DNA of 22,688 nucleotides, from NCBI GenBank assembly GCA_947450015.1, contig CANFUB010000009.1:1-22688 (forward strand), read 5' to 3'. The position numbers and the translations under genes were made by a program. Shown here piece after piece: positions 13,792-20,580 of the stretch; within the stretch, counting starts at the first letter, position 1, and each line of letters begins with the position of its first letter. The DNA is from Bacteroidota bacterium (GTDB lineage: Bacteria > Bacteroidota > Bacteroidia > NS11-12g > UBA955). The notes below the pieces were generated by a model. It was not told the DNA's origin, did not search any database, and worked only from the letters and a program-made list of their open reading frames with translations.

Positions 13792-14520
13792 TTAAACCAC
13801 TTTATAAAGGGAAAATTGCTTTTGCTTTATAATTTTCTCAGCGGCTTTCCAATCTTCTAAATTGTCGATATTTATTTGATTTGGATTGTCATTCAATCGA
13901 TAAGAAATGCTTTCTCCAAACAGACTTCTTTGATTCAAAACAACATCTACTTTTGTTAGATAGACAGAACCATCGCGTGCAAAAGCCTTTGGTAAAATCT
14001 GTCGTCTCGCTATAATAGTTGTTTCGCCAATGGCTTTGTGCAAGATAGACGCTTCATTCTCTTCGAAAACCCAATGGGGATTGAATTGAGGCGGTACTTC
14101 CTTAACAGAAATTAAAGAATCTGAGTCCTTAGCCTTGAAAATGCGTATACATTCATCAATCTCATTGGTAGTGCGAAATGGATTAGTAGGTTCTAAAATC
14201 ATTACCGCATCAAAAAATTGATCTTGTTTTTTATAGGTCTCTAGCACATTGATGACAACATCTAAGGAAGGTGTAAAATCTTGTGCTAATCTTTCAGGTC
14301 GCATGAATGGCACTTTCAACCCGTTTTGTTCTGCAATAGCCGCAATTTCTTCATCTTCGGTACTTACCATCACAGTGTTTAACAATTTTGACTCTAATGC
14401 GCGTTGAATGGTATATGCCATTAAAGGTTTATCGCCTAATAATTTTATATTTTTCCTTGGTATACCTTTTGAGCCTCCGCGAGCAGGGATGATGGCAAGT
14501 ATTTTCATGTTCAAAGGCAT
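13792..14520 (-). CDS. CMP-sugar synthetase (acylneuraminate cytidylyltransferase family)
   Basis: It couples CTP to a nonulosonic acid (sialic, legionaminic, pseudaminic or related), giving the CMP-activated sugar used for surface glycans. The nucleotide-binding motif IPARGGSKGIPRKN (11-24) is nearly canonical. Further motifs are KPLMAYTIQRAL (31-42), MVSTEDEEIA (51-60), MILEPTNPFRTT (107-118, equal to LLQPTSPLR), RRQILPKAFARDGSVYLT (172-189) and NIDNLEDW (217-224). Length 242 is that of a single-domain enzyme. Two starts are possible: ATG at 14520 or at 14508 (MKILAIIPARGG); the second gives the usual N-terminus, the first is kept as the longest. No other sialate-type gene (NeuB, NeuC) lies in the window. 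The exact sugar cannot be told. Confidence 0.93.
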   Translation of the reverse strand: MPLNMKILAIIPARGGSKGIPRKNIKLLGDKPLMAYTIQRALESKLLNTVMVSTEDEEIAAIAEQNGLKVPFMRPERLAQDFTPSLDVVINVLETYKKQDQFFDAVMILEPTNPFRTTNEIDECIRIFKAKDSDSLISVKEVPPQFNPHWVFEENEASILHKAIGETTIIARRQILPKAFARDGSVYLTKVDVVLNQRSLFGESISYRLNDNPNQINIDNLEDWKAAEKIIKQKQFSLYKVV

Positions 14521-14598
14521 TAGTATTATATAGTTTTTGTGTGTTTTAGTTTTAGACTAAATTAATTATAAAAGGTTGCTTAGAGAATTAATTTATTG

Positions 14599-14630
14599 CA
14601 AAAATAAACTTTATCGCATAAGCATTGCAA
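14599..14630 (-). promoter_or_regulatory. Promoter for the CMP-sugar synthetase gene
   Basis: On the minus strand TTG (14630-14628) is followed after 21 bp by TATTTTTG (14606-14599). The -7 box is exact and the spacing is within the accepted range. It predicts a leader of about 75-85 nt. Confidence 0.5.
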
Positions 14631-14714
14631 TGACTGCTAACATCTTTTACAAACATTCTTTGCGCAGTCAACTGATTTAAATCATATCTAAATGCAATCA
14701 AAATAAGATTCCAA

Positions 14715-14966
14715 TTATGAAAAAGTGGTAATTGATTTTTGGTGAAAGATGGTCGTAATTTCAATGCCAATGAGGGCGAGCTTCTTTCGCAACATTTTGA
14801 AGATGACGACAGCAACAATTAAAGAATAAATCAACAATAAATTGCTTGACAAAATAAAGGCCACCAACTCAAAAATTCCAGACGAAATGTTTTGATAAAA
14901 AAACAAGGCTGAGCCAATTAAAAGCGAAGGCAATAAAACCAAGAAAATTATGTGTATTGTTTTCAT
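14715..14966 (-). CDS. Small two-helix membrane protein, 83 aa, unrecognised
   Basis: The ORF opens with ATG. It encodes a short cationic N-terminus (MKT), a first hydrophobic segment (about 4-24, beginning IHIIFLVLLPSLLIG), a short polar turn (YQNISSG) and a second segment (about 31-56), then the basic KMLRKKLAL and a polar tail. The pattern is that of a two-pass inner-membrane protein with both ends in the cytoplasm (positive residues at the end of helix 2). I know no family. A -7 box (TAATTTTG, minus strand 15005-14998) lies 31 bp before the ATG. Base composition and the helix layout speak for a real gene, its size and lack of recognisable homology against certainty. Confidence 0.6.
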   Translation of the reverse strand: MKTIHIIFLVLLPSLLIGSALFFYQNISSGIFELVAFILSSNLLLIYSLIVAVVIFKMLRKKLALIGIEITTIFHQKSITTFS

Positions 14967-15442
14967 TTTTTATAATGTTTGATTTTTAAAACCAAAACAA
15001 AATTATAGCTTAATTAATTAATTGAAAGCGTAGAACTACGTAGTCAATTTTAGACTGACCCCATTTTTTGTTGAAAAGAGTGACCCTCTTATTTTTATCA
15101 AAATGGGCATTTAAACAACTTGCAAAATGAGATAAATTGGTGCGTATTCTTTGATGAAAAATTTTAAACCAAAGCGCTTCTCTAACGCAACAACCACGAA
15201 CAAATCCTAGGCATATCAACAATAGGCGCTTTCTTTTAAACTTTATTAATTTAATACAAATGGCAAAAATTCACTTTAAAAACAACCCATTAGTCAAACA
15301 AAAGCAATAAAATTAAAAATAATTCTTTGGGTTAAAAAACAACAAGATAATGCCTAAAAAACTGTGGACAATTTATAGACATATGTCAGTATTTAGATAT
15401 AAACTACTAAGGTTTATCCATCTAAAAATCTAATTATTCAAT
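14967..15442. other. AT-rich non-coding stretch with a 25-bp-spaced direct repeat
   Basis: About 476 bp without a convincing gene. A 70-codon minus-strand frame (15010-15222) opens on TTG and shows no recognisable protein. The 10-mer AGACTGACCC (15052-15061) recurs with one change as AGAGTGACCC (15077-15086), 25 bp apart; read on the minus strand these are GGGTCACTCT and GGGTCAGTCT, reminiscent of the repeated ends of IS21-type elements. A DnaA-box-like TGTGGACAA (15363-15371) and TTATCCATC (15414-15422) lie nearer to the SGNH hydrolase gene. No transposase, tRNA or origin gene is present. Confidence 0.5.
14998..15005 (-). promoter_or_regulatory. -7 box for the small two-helix membrane protein gene
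   Basis: The minus strand reads TAATTTTG, an exact TAnnTTTG match, 31 bp upstream of the ATG at 14966. No -33 box at standard spacing. Confidence 0.35.
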
Positions 15443-16162
15443 TTATTGGAGATAGGGTGCTAATAGTTGTGCCCATAAATTATAGGCGGCACCATTAAAA
15501 TGAATGCCATCTTCTATTACATACTCCGGTTTTATTTCACCATTCGCTGTAAAGTTTGGGTACAAATCAATATAAATAATTCCCTTAGCAGTTGCCAGGG
15601 CTTGCAATGCCTTATTTGCTCTCACAATGGTCGCATTGGTGGCGCTATTATTATAGGCTGGGTATTGACCTTTGTTCGCAACAGGGAAGATACTTTGAAT
15701 TAAAAGCTGTGTTTTCGGGCATTCTTTCTGCAAGCGGTCGATAATTGCGGTATAATTTGTGAGCATTTGTGTTTCCCCCACGCCTTTCCCTAAATCATTG
15801 ATGCCGGCCTCAAGGAATATTTTTTTGGGTTGGTCTTCAATTATTGGATCTAAACGATTCAAAATCCCTTCGGTTACATCTGCTGTAATACCTCTGTTTT
15901 TATAATTGCATTGGCGAAAAATTTCATTCAATTCAAAATTCTCTGTTAAACTTGTGCCTACAAAAACAATTGCATTTGAATCGTGGGGCAATGCTTTAAA
16001 AAGTTGATCGCGACTCAGCCAATAACCCACTTTCTCATGCGCCTTATGTGAAGGCTTTTTAAAGTAATGCCAAATTTTTTGAGGGTAATGTTCCTTCAAC
16101 ACAATTACAGTTAAAAGACAAAGTGTAATAATGTTTAACCCAAGTAGTACTTTCTTGTTCAT
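15443..16162 (-). CDS. SGNH/GDSL-family hydrolase, membrane-anchored or secreted
   Basis: A 239-residue protein from the ATG at 16162. It begins with a basic residue pair and a hydrophobic segment (MNKKVLLGLNIITLCLLTVIVL, about 6-22), an uncleaved anchor or signal peptide. The SGNH blocks follow: block I AIVFVGTSLTEN (nucleophile Ser in the GTSL variant of GDSL), block III EAGINDLGKG (GxND), and block V DGIHFNGAAYNLWA (DxxH, catalytic Asp and His) near the C-terminus. Substrates of such enzymes are esters, often acetylated sugars or lipids, so an envelope O-deacylase is plausible, but not shown. The longer frame to a TTG at 16216 is rejected because a full promoter (16186-16216) occupies it. 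Confidence 0.92.
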   Translation of the reverse strand: MNKKVLLGLNIITLCLLTVIVLKEHYPQKIWHYFKKPSHKAHEKVGYWLSRDQLFKALPHDSNAIVFVGTSLTENFELNEIFRQCNYKNRGITADVTEGILNRLDPIIEDQPKKIFLEAGINDLGKGVGETQMLTNYTAIIDRLQKECPKTQLLIQSIFPVANKGQYPAYNNSATNATIVRANKALQALATAKGIIYIDLYPNFTANGEIKPEYVIEDGIHFNGAAYNLWAQLLAPYLQ

Positions 16163-16185
16163 TTTGATATGACTTTTATTCTGAA

Positions 16186-16216
16186 CAAAAATAGAAGAGT
16201 TATTGAATATTTGCAA
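16186..16216 (-). promoter_or_regulatory. Consensus promoter for the SGNH hydrolase gene
   Basis: On the minus strand TTG (16216-16214) is followed after 20 bp by TATTTTTG (16193-16186), with the last G 23 bp before the ATG at 16162. A small dyad, ATAAC-T-GTTAT (16221-16231), lies just upstream of the -33 box and may be an operator. The promoter fixes the start at 16162. Confidence 0.6.
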
Positions 16217-16244
16217 TTTAATAACTGTTATAAATCGAATACCG

Positions 16245-16640
16245 TTAAGATATTAATCGCAAAATTTTGTCGAGTTTAATTACAGTTAAAGGCTTTTGTA
16301 TATAGCCCTTAATGGTAGGATACGAGAATGCCTTTTCTCTATCTGCAGGATTAATTGAGGACGTAAAAATTATAAGTGGAATAGGTGGATTGATTGGTAA
16401 TTTAACAATCTCATCTAGCAACTCCCAACCATCCATCACTGGCATATTTATATCAACAAGCATGACATCAGGCAAGGGTTCGTTGTTGGCAATAACAGCT
16501 TTGAGTCGATCAAGTGCTAATTGACCATTTTTAAATGTTTCGCTGTGTTCGCAAAAATTTTCTTCTTTGATGATTTTATCTGTTAAATAAACAATAATTT
16601 CATCATCATCGATAATGTAAGCTTTTTTAATTTTGTTCAT
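16245..16640 (-). CDS. Single-domain response regulator (CheY-like receiver)
   Basis: A 131-residue protein consisting of one receiver domain and no output domain. Key residues: the acidic cluster DDDE (11-14), phospho-acceptor Asp63 in VMLVDINMPVMDGWE (59-73), the Thr/Ser switch FTSS (92-95), and Lys116 in YIQKPL (113-118). Its ATG lies inside the end of the histidine kinase gene (14-bp overlap), so the two are co-transcribed and probably translationally coupled. It is most likely the direct phosphorylation target of that kinase. With no DNA-binding part it must act through protein contacts, for instance a further phosphorelay or an enzyme. Confidence 0.94.
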   Translation of the reverse strand: MNKIKKAYIIDDDEIIVYLTDKIIKEENFCEHSETFKNGQLALDRLKAVIANNEPLPDVMLVDINMPVMDGWELLDEIVKLPINPPIPLIIFTSSINPADREKAFSYPTIKGYIQKPLTVIKLDKILRLIS

Positions 16641-19563
16641 TGATATAAATTTTAAAAGTAGATCCTTTACCTAACTCACTTTCAACTTCAATTTTACCTC
16701 CCATGGCCTCAATTTGGTTTTTTGTAATAAACAAGCCAAAACCCCTGGCATCGCTATTGTTATGAAACGTCTTGTACATACCAAACAACTTTTCTTTATT
16801 CTTTTTCAAATCAATCCCCAATCCATTGTCCTTTACTGCTAACACTGTATAACTTGAATTTCGCTCAACACTTAATTCAACAATTGGATTTCTCTCTGGC
16901 GACTTATACTTAATAGCATTCGTTAACAAATTTAACAAAATACTTTCGAGGTAAGAAGGCACAAAACGAACCACTAAATTTTCGGGAATATTATTGACGA
17001 TGCGGGTATTTGAGCTAGAAACAATAGCATTAATACCATTGATTGTTTTTTCTATCTCCTCCTTTAAATGCAATTCACTAATCTGCATTTCTGTACTATT
17101 TTGTATGGTGATGATATCGTTTAAATTTTCGATGGTCTCGGCCAATTTATTCGTACTTGTTTTCAACATCCCAAACAATTTTAGTTGCTCTGCCACTTCC
17201 CGCTGCATTTCGTAGATATTTACAATGCCTATAATGTTTGCACTGTGGGAGCGAATATTGTGTGAGATAATGTAAGCGAAATTTTGAAGGCGATTGTTCT
17301 GATCGTTGGTAACATTCAACAATCGTTTTAATCGAAGTTCGGCTAAACGTTCTTCTGTGACATCGTGTACAACCCCATACAAACCGATAGGGTGCCCATT
17401 GTTATCATAATCATATCGACTCTCTGAATTCACAAAACGCACTTCACCATCAGGGCGAATGATTCGGTGTTGAATGGAAGCATTGCTCGACCTTAATCTT
17501 GATTTCCTGATTTCTGCTACAACATAATTGATATCATCTGGATGAATATACTTCAACCATTCCTTTAATGAACGTGTATTCTGATCGGTAGGCAATCCAA
17601 ATATCCTACAAGCTTCGTCCGACCAAATAGCCACCTTCTGTGTTAGGTTGAATTCCCAACTTCCAACGTGGGCAATGGCTTGTGCTTGTTTCAAACGCGA
17701 CTCGCTGTACTCTAATTTATTTTTAATACCTATCAGCTCGTCACCCTTCTTTTTAATTTCTGTAATATCCCTAGCAACACTTAAGGCGGCATAAATTTCG
17801 CCATTCGCATTTTTCAAAGGAACAGAATTAGATTCCATCCAACGTTGTGAATTATTGAGTCCTATTATTCTAAAATCAACAGTCCCCGTTTCGCCTTTGC
17901 AAACTTTGTTATGCAAGTCGAGATAGGCCGCTCTATCGTCTTCATGCACAAGGGCTAAAACACTTTTGCCCGCAACCTCTTCAATACTTTTTGCTTCAAG
18001 CATTTTCAAACCGGCTAAGTTCATTTCGAGCAGTTGACCATTTAAATCAACTACTTTAACACATTCGGGTTCGTTATCTAAAATGGCACTTAAACGCTGT
18101 TCCTTTAATAACAATTGCCTTTCAGCTTCTCTTCTTTCTGTTACATCATGGTAACTTGAAACAATGGCATTGACATTTTCATTGTCCAACAAATTGGTAA
18201 CAACACCTTCGACCCAAACATAGTGACCCTCTTTGTGTCTAAAACGGTTGATTCTTGAATATGGCACACCAGGATTTGCAAGCACTTGTTCCAATACTTT
18301 TTTAGATTCTTCTACTTGCTCTGGGTGCATCAAATCAAAAATTGGGTGACCAATCATTTCTTCAGAAGTATAGCCAGTAATTTTTTCTATTGCTGGACTG
18401 TCGTAAATCACATTGCCATCTTTATCAGAAAGTGAAATCAAATCAGACACATTTTCAACCAAGGCTTTAAATCTATCGTCGGCCCTTTTTTTACTATCGA
18501 TGTTTGTAAACATATCGATCGATCCGATGGTTTTTCCGCTCCTATTTTTATAGGGTGTTCCATTCACAATAAACCATATTTTTTTACCTGATTTTGATTT
18601 TAATAATAACTCAAATTGATCTGATTTATTCTTTAATCGCTCCGTTAAACTATCTTTTACAATTTGCTTTTGCTCTTCATCATCAAGAAATATTTCGTAG
18701 CCAATGTAACCCTTGATTTCCTCAAACTCATATTCCAACATTTCGCAAAACATTTTATTGGCATACATAATATAACCCTCAGGATTTACAATGAGTATCC
18801 CCTCATTCATGTTCTCTACAATTTGATCCCACTGATGGCGTGGAGAATAATCTAAAAAATTATTTTTTAAAGATAAAAATGCAGCGATTGTAAATGTTGT
18901 AATTAATGGTGTAAGAATTGGTATGTAATCCAGATTAAATAATAGAGGGAACACCGCTTCGGCAATGATACCGCCAACCAATGGCAAGGTAAAACCGATG
19001 GCCAATAAAAGCGACTGATTTCTTTGTGCAGTGCTGGCCTTTAAGTAACCTAACCAAAGCAAGGTTAACATCATGAGGGCATTCAAACTCAACCAACCAT
19101 AAATAATAAAATTGGTAATGGTTGGCTCAGGTTTTACAACCCAAAACCAATGTTCAGAGACTTCTAAATTGTGTTGATCTTGCCTTGTTAAAATTAACAT
19201 TAGGCATATAATGGAAGGCACAAATTGCACTAAAAAAATAATACCATTAGATATTCTTTTATACCATGCCGAAGAGCTTATGGTGAACAATACACCATAG
19301 GGCACAACGAATAATGAAAAGGCCATTTCGACCCTGTACCATTCTATGGCCGTTTGTTCGCTAACACTTAGGCGAACAAAACCATCGCCAATTTGCCAAA
19401 GCGCACCCAATAGCACAAAAGAACCAAATGCAAAATTTGTTCTGTTTTGAGGCAGTTTAATGGACACATAAATAAAGATAAAAATATTTATGACCGAAGG
19501 AACCAATGAGAGTAATATTATCTCCCACCTACTGAAATCAAGGTTAAACAACTCGCCACTCAT
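16627..19563 (-). CDS. Membrane-bound sensor histidine kinase with 7 TM helices and four PAS domains
   Basis: A 978-residue kinase. Residues 1-235 hold about seven membrane helices (about 13-36, 45-65, 80-98, 106-126, 149-174, 184-206, 215-233), like the 7TM input domains of some bacterial kinases. Four PAS domains follow: about 245-355, 362-478, 488-602 and 618-740 (PAS/PAC ends such as SYHDVTERREAERQ and VVHDVTEERL). The dimerisation helix holds the phospho-His in YIISHNIRSHSAN (His768). The ATPase shows the N box LLNLLTNAIKYKSPE (876-890), G1 VKDNGLGID (910-918), FGMYKTFH (927-934) and G2 ARGFGLFITKNQIEAMGGKI (939-958). In place of the usual SHNLRSPxAN it reads SHNIRSHSAN, lacking the conserved proline. 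The downstream response regulator overlaps it. The signal sensed is unknown. Confidence 0.95.
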   Translation of the reverse strand: MSGELFNLDFSRWEIILLSLVPSVINIFIFIYVSIKLPQNRTNFAFGSFVLLGALWQIGDGFVRLSVSEQTAIEWYRVEMAFSLFVVPYGVLFTISSSAWYKRISNGIIFLVQFVPSIICLMLILTRQDQHNLEVSEHWFWVVKPEPTITNFIIYGWLSLNALMMLTLLWLGYLKASTAQRNQSLLLAIGFTLPLVGGIIAEAVFPLLFNLDYIPILTPLITTFTIAAFLSLKNNFLDYSPRHQWDQIVENMNEGILIVNPEGYIMYANKMFCEMLEYEFEEIKGYIGYEIFLDDEEQKQIVKDSLTERLKNKSDQFELLLKSKSGKKIWFIVNGTPYKNRSGKTIGSIDMFTNIDSKKRADDRFKALVENVSDLISLSDKDGNVIYDSPAIEKITGYTSEEMIGHPIFDLMHPEQVEESKKVLEQVLANPGVPYSRINRFRHKEGHYVWVEGVVTNLLDNENVNAIVSSYHDVTERREAERQLLLKEQRLSAILDNEPECVKVVDLNGQLLEMNLAGLKMLEAKSIEEVAGKSVLALVHEDDRAAYLDLHNKVCKGETGTVDFRIIGLNNSQRWMESNSVPLKNANGEIYAALSVARDITEIKKKGDELIGIKNKLEYSESRLKQAQAIAHVGSWEFNLTQKVAIWSDEACRIFGLPTDQNTRSLKEWLKYIHPDDINYVVAEIRKSRLRSSNASIQHRIIRPDGEVRFVNSESRYDYDNNGHPIGLYGVVHDVTEERLAELRLKRLLNVTNDQNNRLQNFAYIISHNIRSHSANIIGIVNIYEMQREVAEQLKLFGMLKTSTNKLAETIENLNDIITIQNSTEMQISELHLKEEIEKTINGINAIVSSSNTRIVNNIPENLVVRFVPSYLESILLNLLTNAIKYKSPERNPIVELSVERNSSYTVLAVKDNGLGIDLKKNKEKLFGMYKTFHNNSDARGFGLFITKNQIEAMGGKIEVESELGKGSTFKIYINEQN

Positions 19564-19715
19564 AAATTGAATTTAAATAAATGTTGTTCAACCAAAAAAT
19601 AATAATCTTAAAATTCGAGTGCGAATTAATTGTTGTTATGTTACTTTGCTGCATAGGAATTTAGCGCAGTAAATTCAATAGAAGGTTTAAATTAGAACAC
19701 ATTTTAAAATACAAT

Positions 19716-19740
19716 TTCTAAATTTTGTTTCAATTTAGAA
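19716..19740. repeat. 9-bp inverted repeat with 7-nt loop
   Basis: TTCTAAATT (19716-19724) and AATTTAGAA (19732-19740) are perfect complements around TTGTTTC. There is no clear T-run after it on the plus strand, and only a partial one (TTGTATTTT) on the minus strand, so it is an unassigned hairpin or binding site. Confidence 0.5.
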
Positions 19741-19805
19741 TGGGAAAAACCATGCCTTAAATCCAAAATATTTTCAGGAGCCTATTACTGAAAACACTAA
19801 GTAAA

Positions 19806-19822
19806 TATACTCATTGAGTATA
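19806..19822. promoter_or_regulatory. 17-bp perfect palindrome, operator-like
   Basis: TATACTCA and TGAGTATA flank a single central T, a perfect 8-bp dyad with the size and symmetry of a dimeric repressor site. It lies about 240 bp upstream of the kinase start. The half-site TATACTCA also occurs at 1034-1041 and 1247-1254 in the other large intergenic region. Confidence 0.45.
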
Positions 19823-20018
19823 AAAACCTATATTAATTCTACTTTGCTACTCAATAATACAAACAGTTCGTATACTATACTATTATAAAATACAGGTAAG
19901 TTTCAATTGTTTGATTTTCAATTATTTAAAAATTATTTTTTGTTAAAATTCAATTGCAAATATTATTCAAACAAATAGCAATGTGATTAAATAATCAATT
20001 CAAAATAAAATTAAAGCA

Positions 20019-20050
20019 CAAAAAAACCAGCTGGATTTAAAGGGTTGGTT
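20019..20050 (-). terminator. Terminator of the STAS-like gene
   Basis: On the minus strand AACCA (20050-20046) pairs with TGGTT (20029-20025), then a run of seven to eight T follows (20026-20019). It lies 30 bp beyond the stop codon of the gene ending at 20080 and would end the dapB-lepB-STAS transcript. Confidence 0.6.
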
Positions 20051-20079
20051 ATTTTTATAAACCCTGCGATAAAAGCTAG

Positions 20080-20463
20080 TTATAAGCCCGACAACCAATC
20101 TTTCGCTTTGTTAATATCTGTAAAGAATTTTGCAGGGTAAAAATCGCGAATAAAGGCAAAATAAAAATTGGCCACCATTTTTTGAGGGAGTGTATTTACA
20201 ACAACAGCCTCGGCAATTATTAAGTCTTTTGATTCACGACTTTTATCTTGCCCATACTGCCTCGCTTCTTTGGTCATTAAGGTGTTTTTACCTGAGACAA
20301 CCAAGCGCTTCAACCTACGCCCAGCAACAATCTCATCGCAATGTGCATCGATAAGTTTGATCGCCTCTAAATCTATTAAAACCTCATCTTGAAATGTTAT
20401 TTCAAAGGTTGATTCATTTAGCATCAAAGCAGATTTAATAAAATATTTAGCATCTTGCTCCAT
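20080..20463 (-). CDS. STAS/SpoIIAA-like small protein, 127 aa
   Basis: A soluble 127-residue protein with alternating strands and helices: TFEITFQDEVLIDLEAIKLIDAHCDEIVAG (about 19-48), LKRLVVSGKNTLMTKEARQYG (51-71), SKDLIIAEAVVVNTLPQKMVANFYF (78-102) and a C-terminal AKFFTDINKAKDWL (111-124). The layout, and especially the final 'fF.d..kA..WL' helix, is that of STAS/SEC14-like proteins of the SpoIIAA fold, which is common in Bacteroidota with unknown function. No phosphorylatable serine of anti-sigma-factor-antagonist type (DS/DT) is evident. The start is an ATG, with a -7 box 15 bp upstream. It lies 117 bp downstream of lepB and has its own promoter box, so it need not depend on lepB. Confidence 0.82.
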   Translation of the reverse strand: MEQDAKYFIKSALMLNESTFEITFQDEVLIDLEAIKLIDAHCDEIVAGRRLKRLVVSGKNTLMTKEARQYGQDKSRESKDLIIAEAVVVNTLPQKMVANFYFAFIRDFYPAKFFTDINKAKDWLSGL

Positions 20464-20478
20464 CGATATTCGTTGTCA

Positions 20479-20486
20479 CAAATATA
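20479..20486 (-). promoter_or_regulatory. -7 box for the STAS-like gene
   Basis: The minus strand reads TATATTTG, an exact -7 match ending 15 bp before the ATG at 20463. An A/T-rich tract precedes it, but no TTG at standard spacing. Confidence 0.4.
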
Positions 20487-20580
20487 AAATAAAAAAACTA
20501 AATTAATTATTTTATTTTTAAGAGCATTGTAAAATAAAGCTTATGCCAAGTCTAAATGAAAGCTATTCAAGAATAAAAAA

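Larger units (their letters stand above)
19564..20079. other. Non-coding regulatory stretch upstream of the histidine kinase, with several perfect dyads
   Basis: About 516 bp of AT-rich DNA without a gene. It has inverted repeats: ATTTTAAAAT (19701-19710), TTCTAAATT/AATTTAGAA (19716-19740, 7-nt loop), TATACTCA-T-TGAGTATA (19806-19822) and GTATA-C-TATAC (19870-19880). The end next to the STAS-like gene holds its terminator (20019-20050). No exact -7 box faces the kinase gene; the nearest is TATTTTTTG with one extra T at about 19594-19602. Confidence 0.6.

Noticed and set aside
14588..14818. 76-codon minus-strand ORF
   Set aside because: It overlaps the better-supported two-helix ORF (14715-14966) in another frame and the promoter of the CMP-sugar synthetase gene, and has no domain-like pattern.
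15010..15222. 70-codon minus-strand ORF in the gap upstream of the two-helix protein gene
   Set aside because: TTG start, no family resemblance, irregular composition; the nucleotide repeats inside it are more informative than the translation.
15260..15310. 16-codon plus-strand ORF starting MAKIHFKNN
   Set aside because: Too short, with no promoter or terminator around it and no recognisable feature.
15363..15422. Replication origin
   Set aside because: Only two imperfect DnaA boxes, no cluster, no dnaA, dnaN or partition genes within the window.
16163..16216. N-terminal extension of the SGNH hydrolase to a TTG start
   Set aside because: A full -33/-7 promoter covers this segment, and the MNKK start leads directly into the membrane segment.
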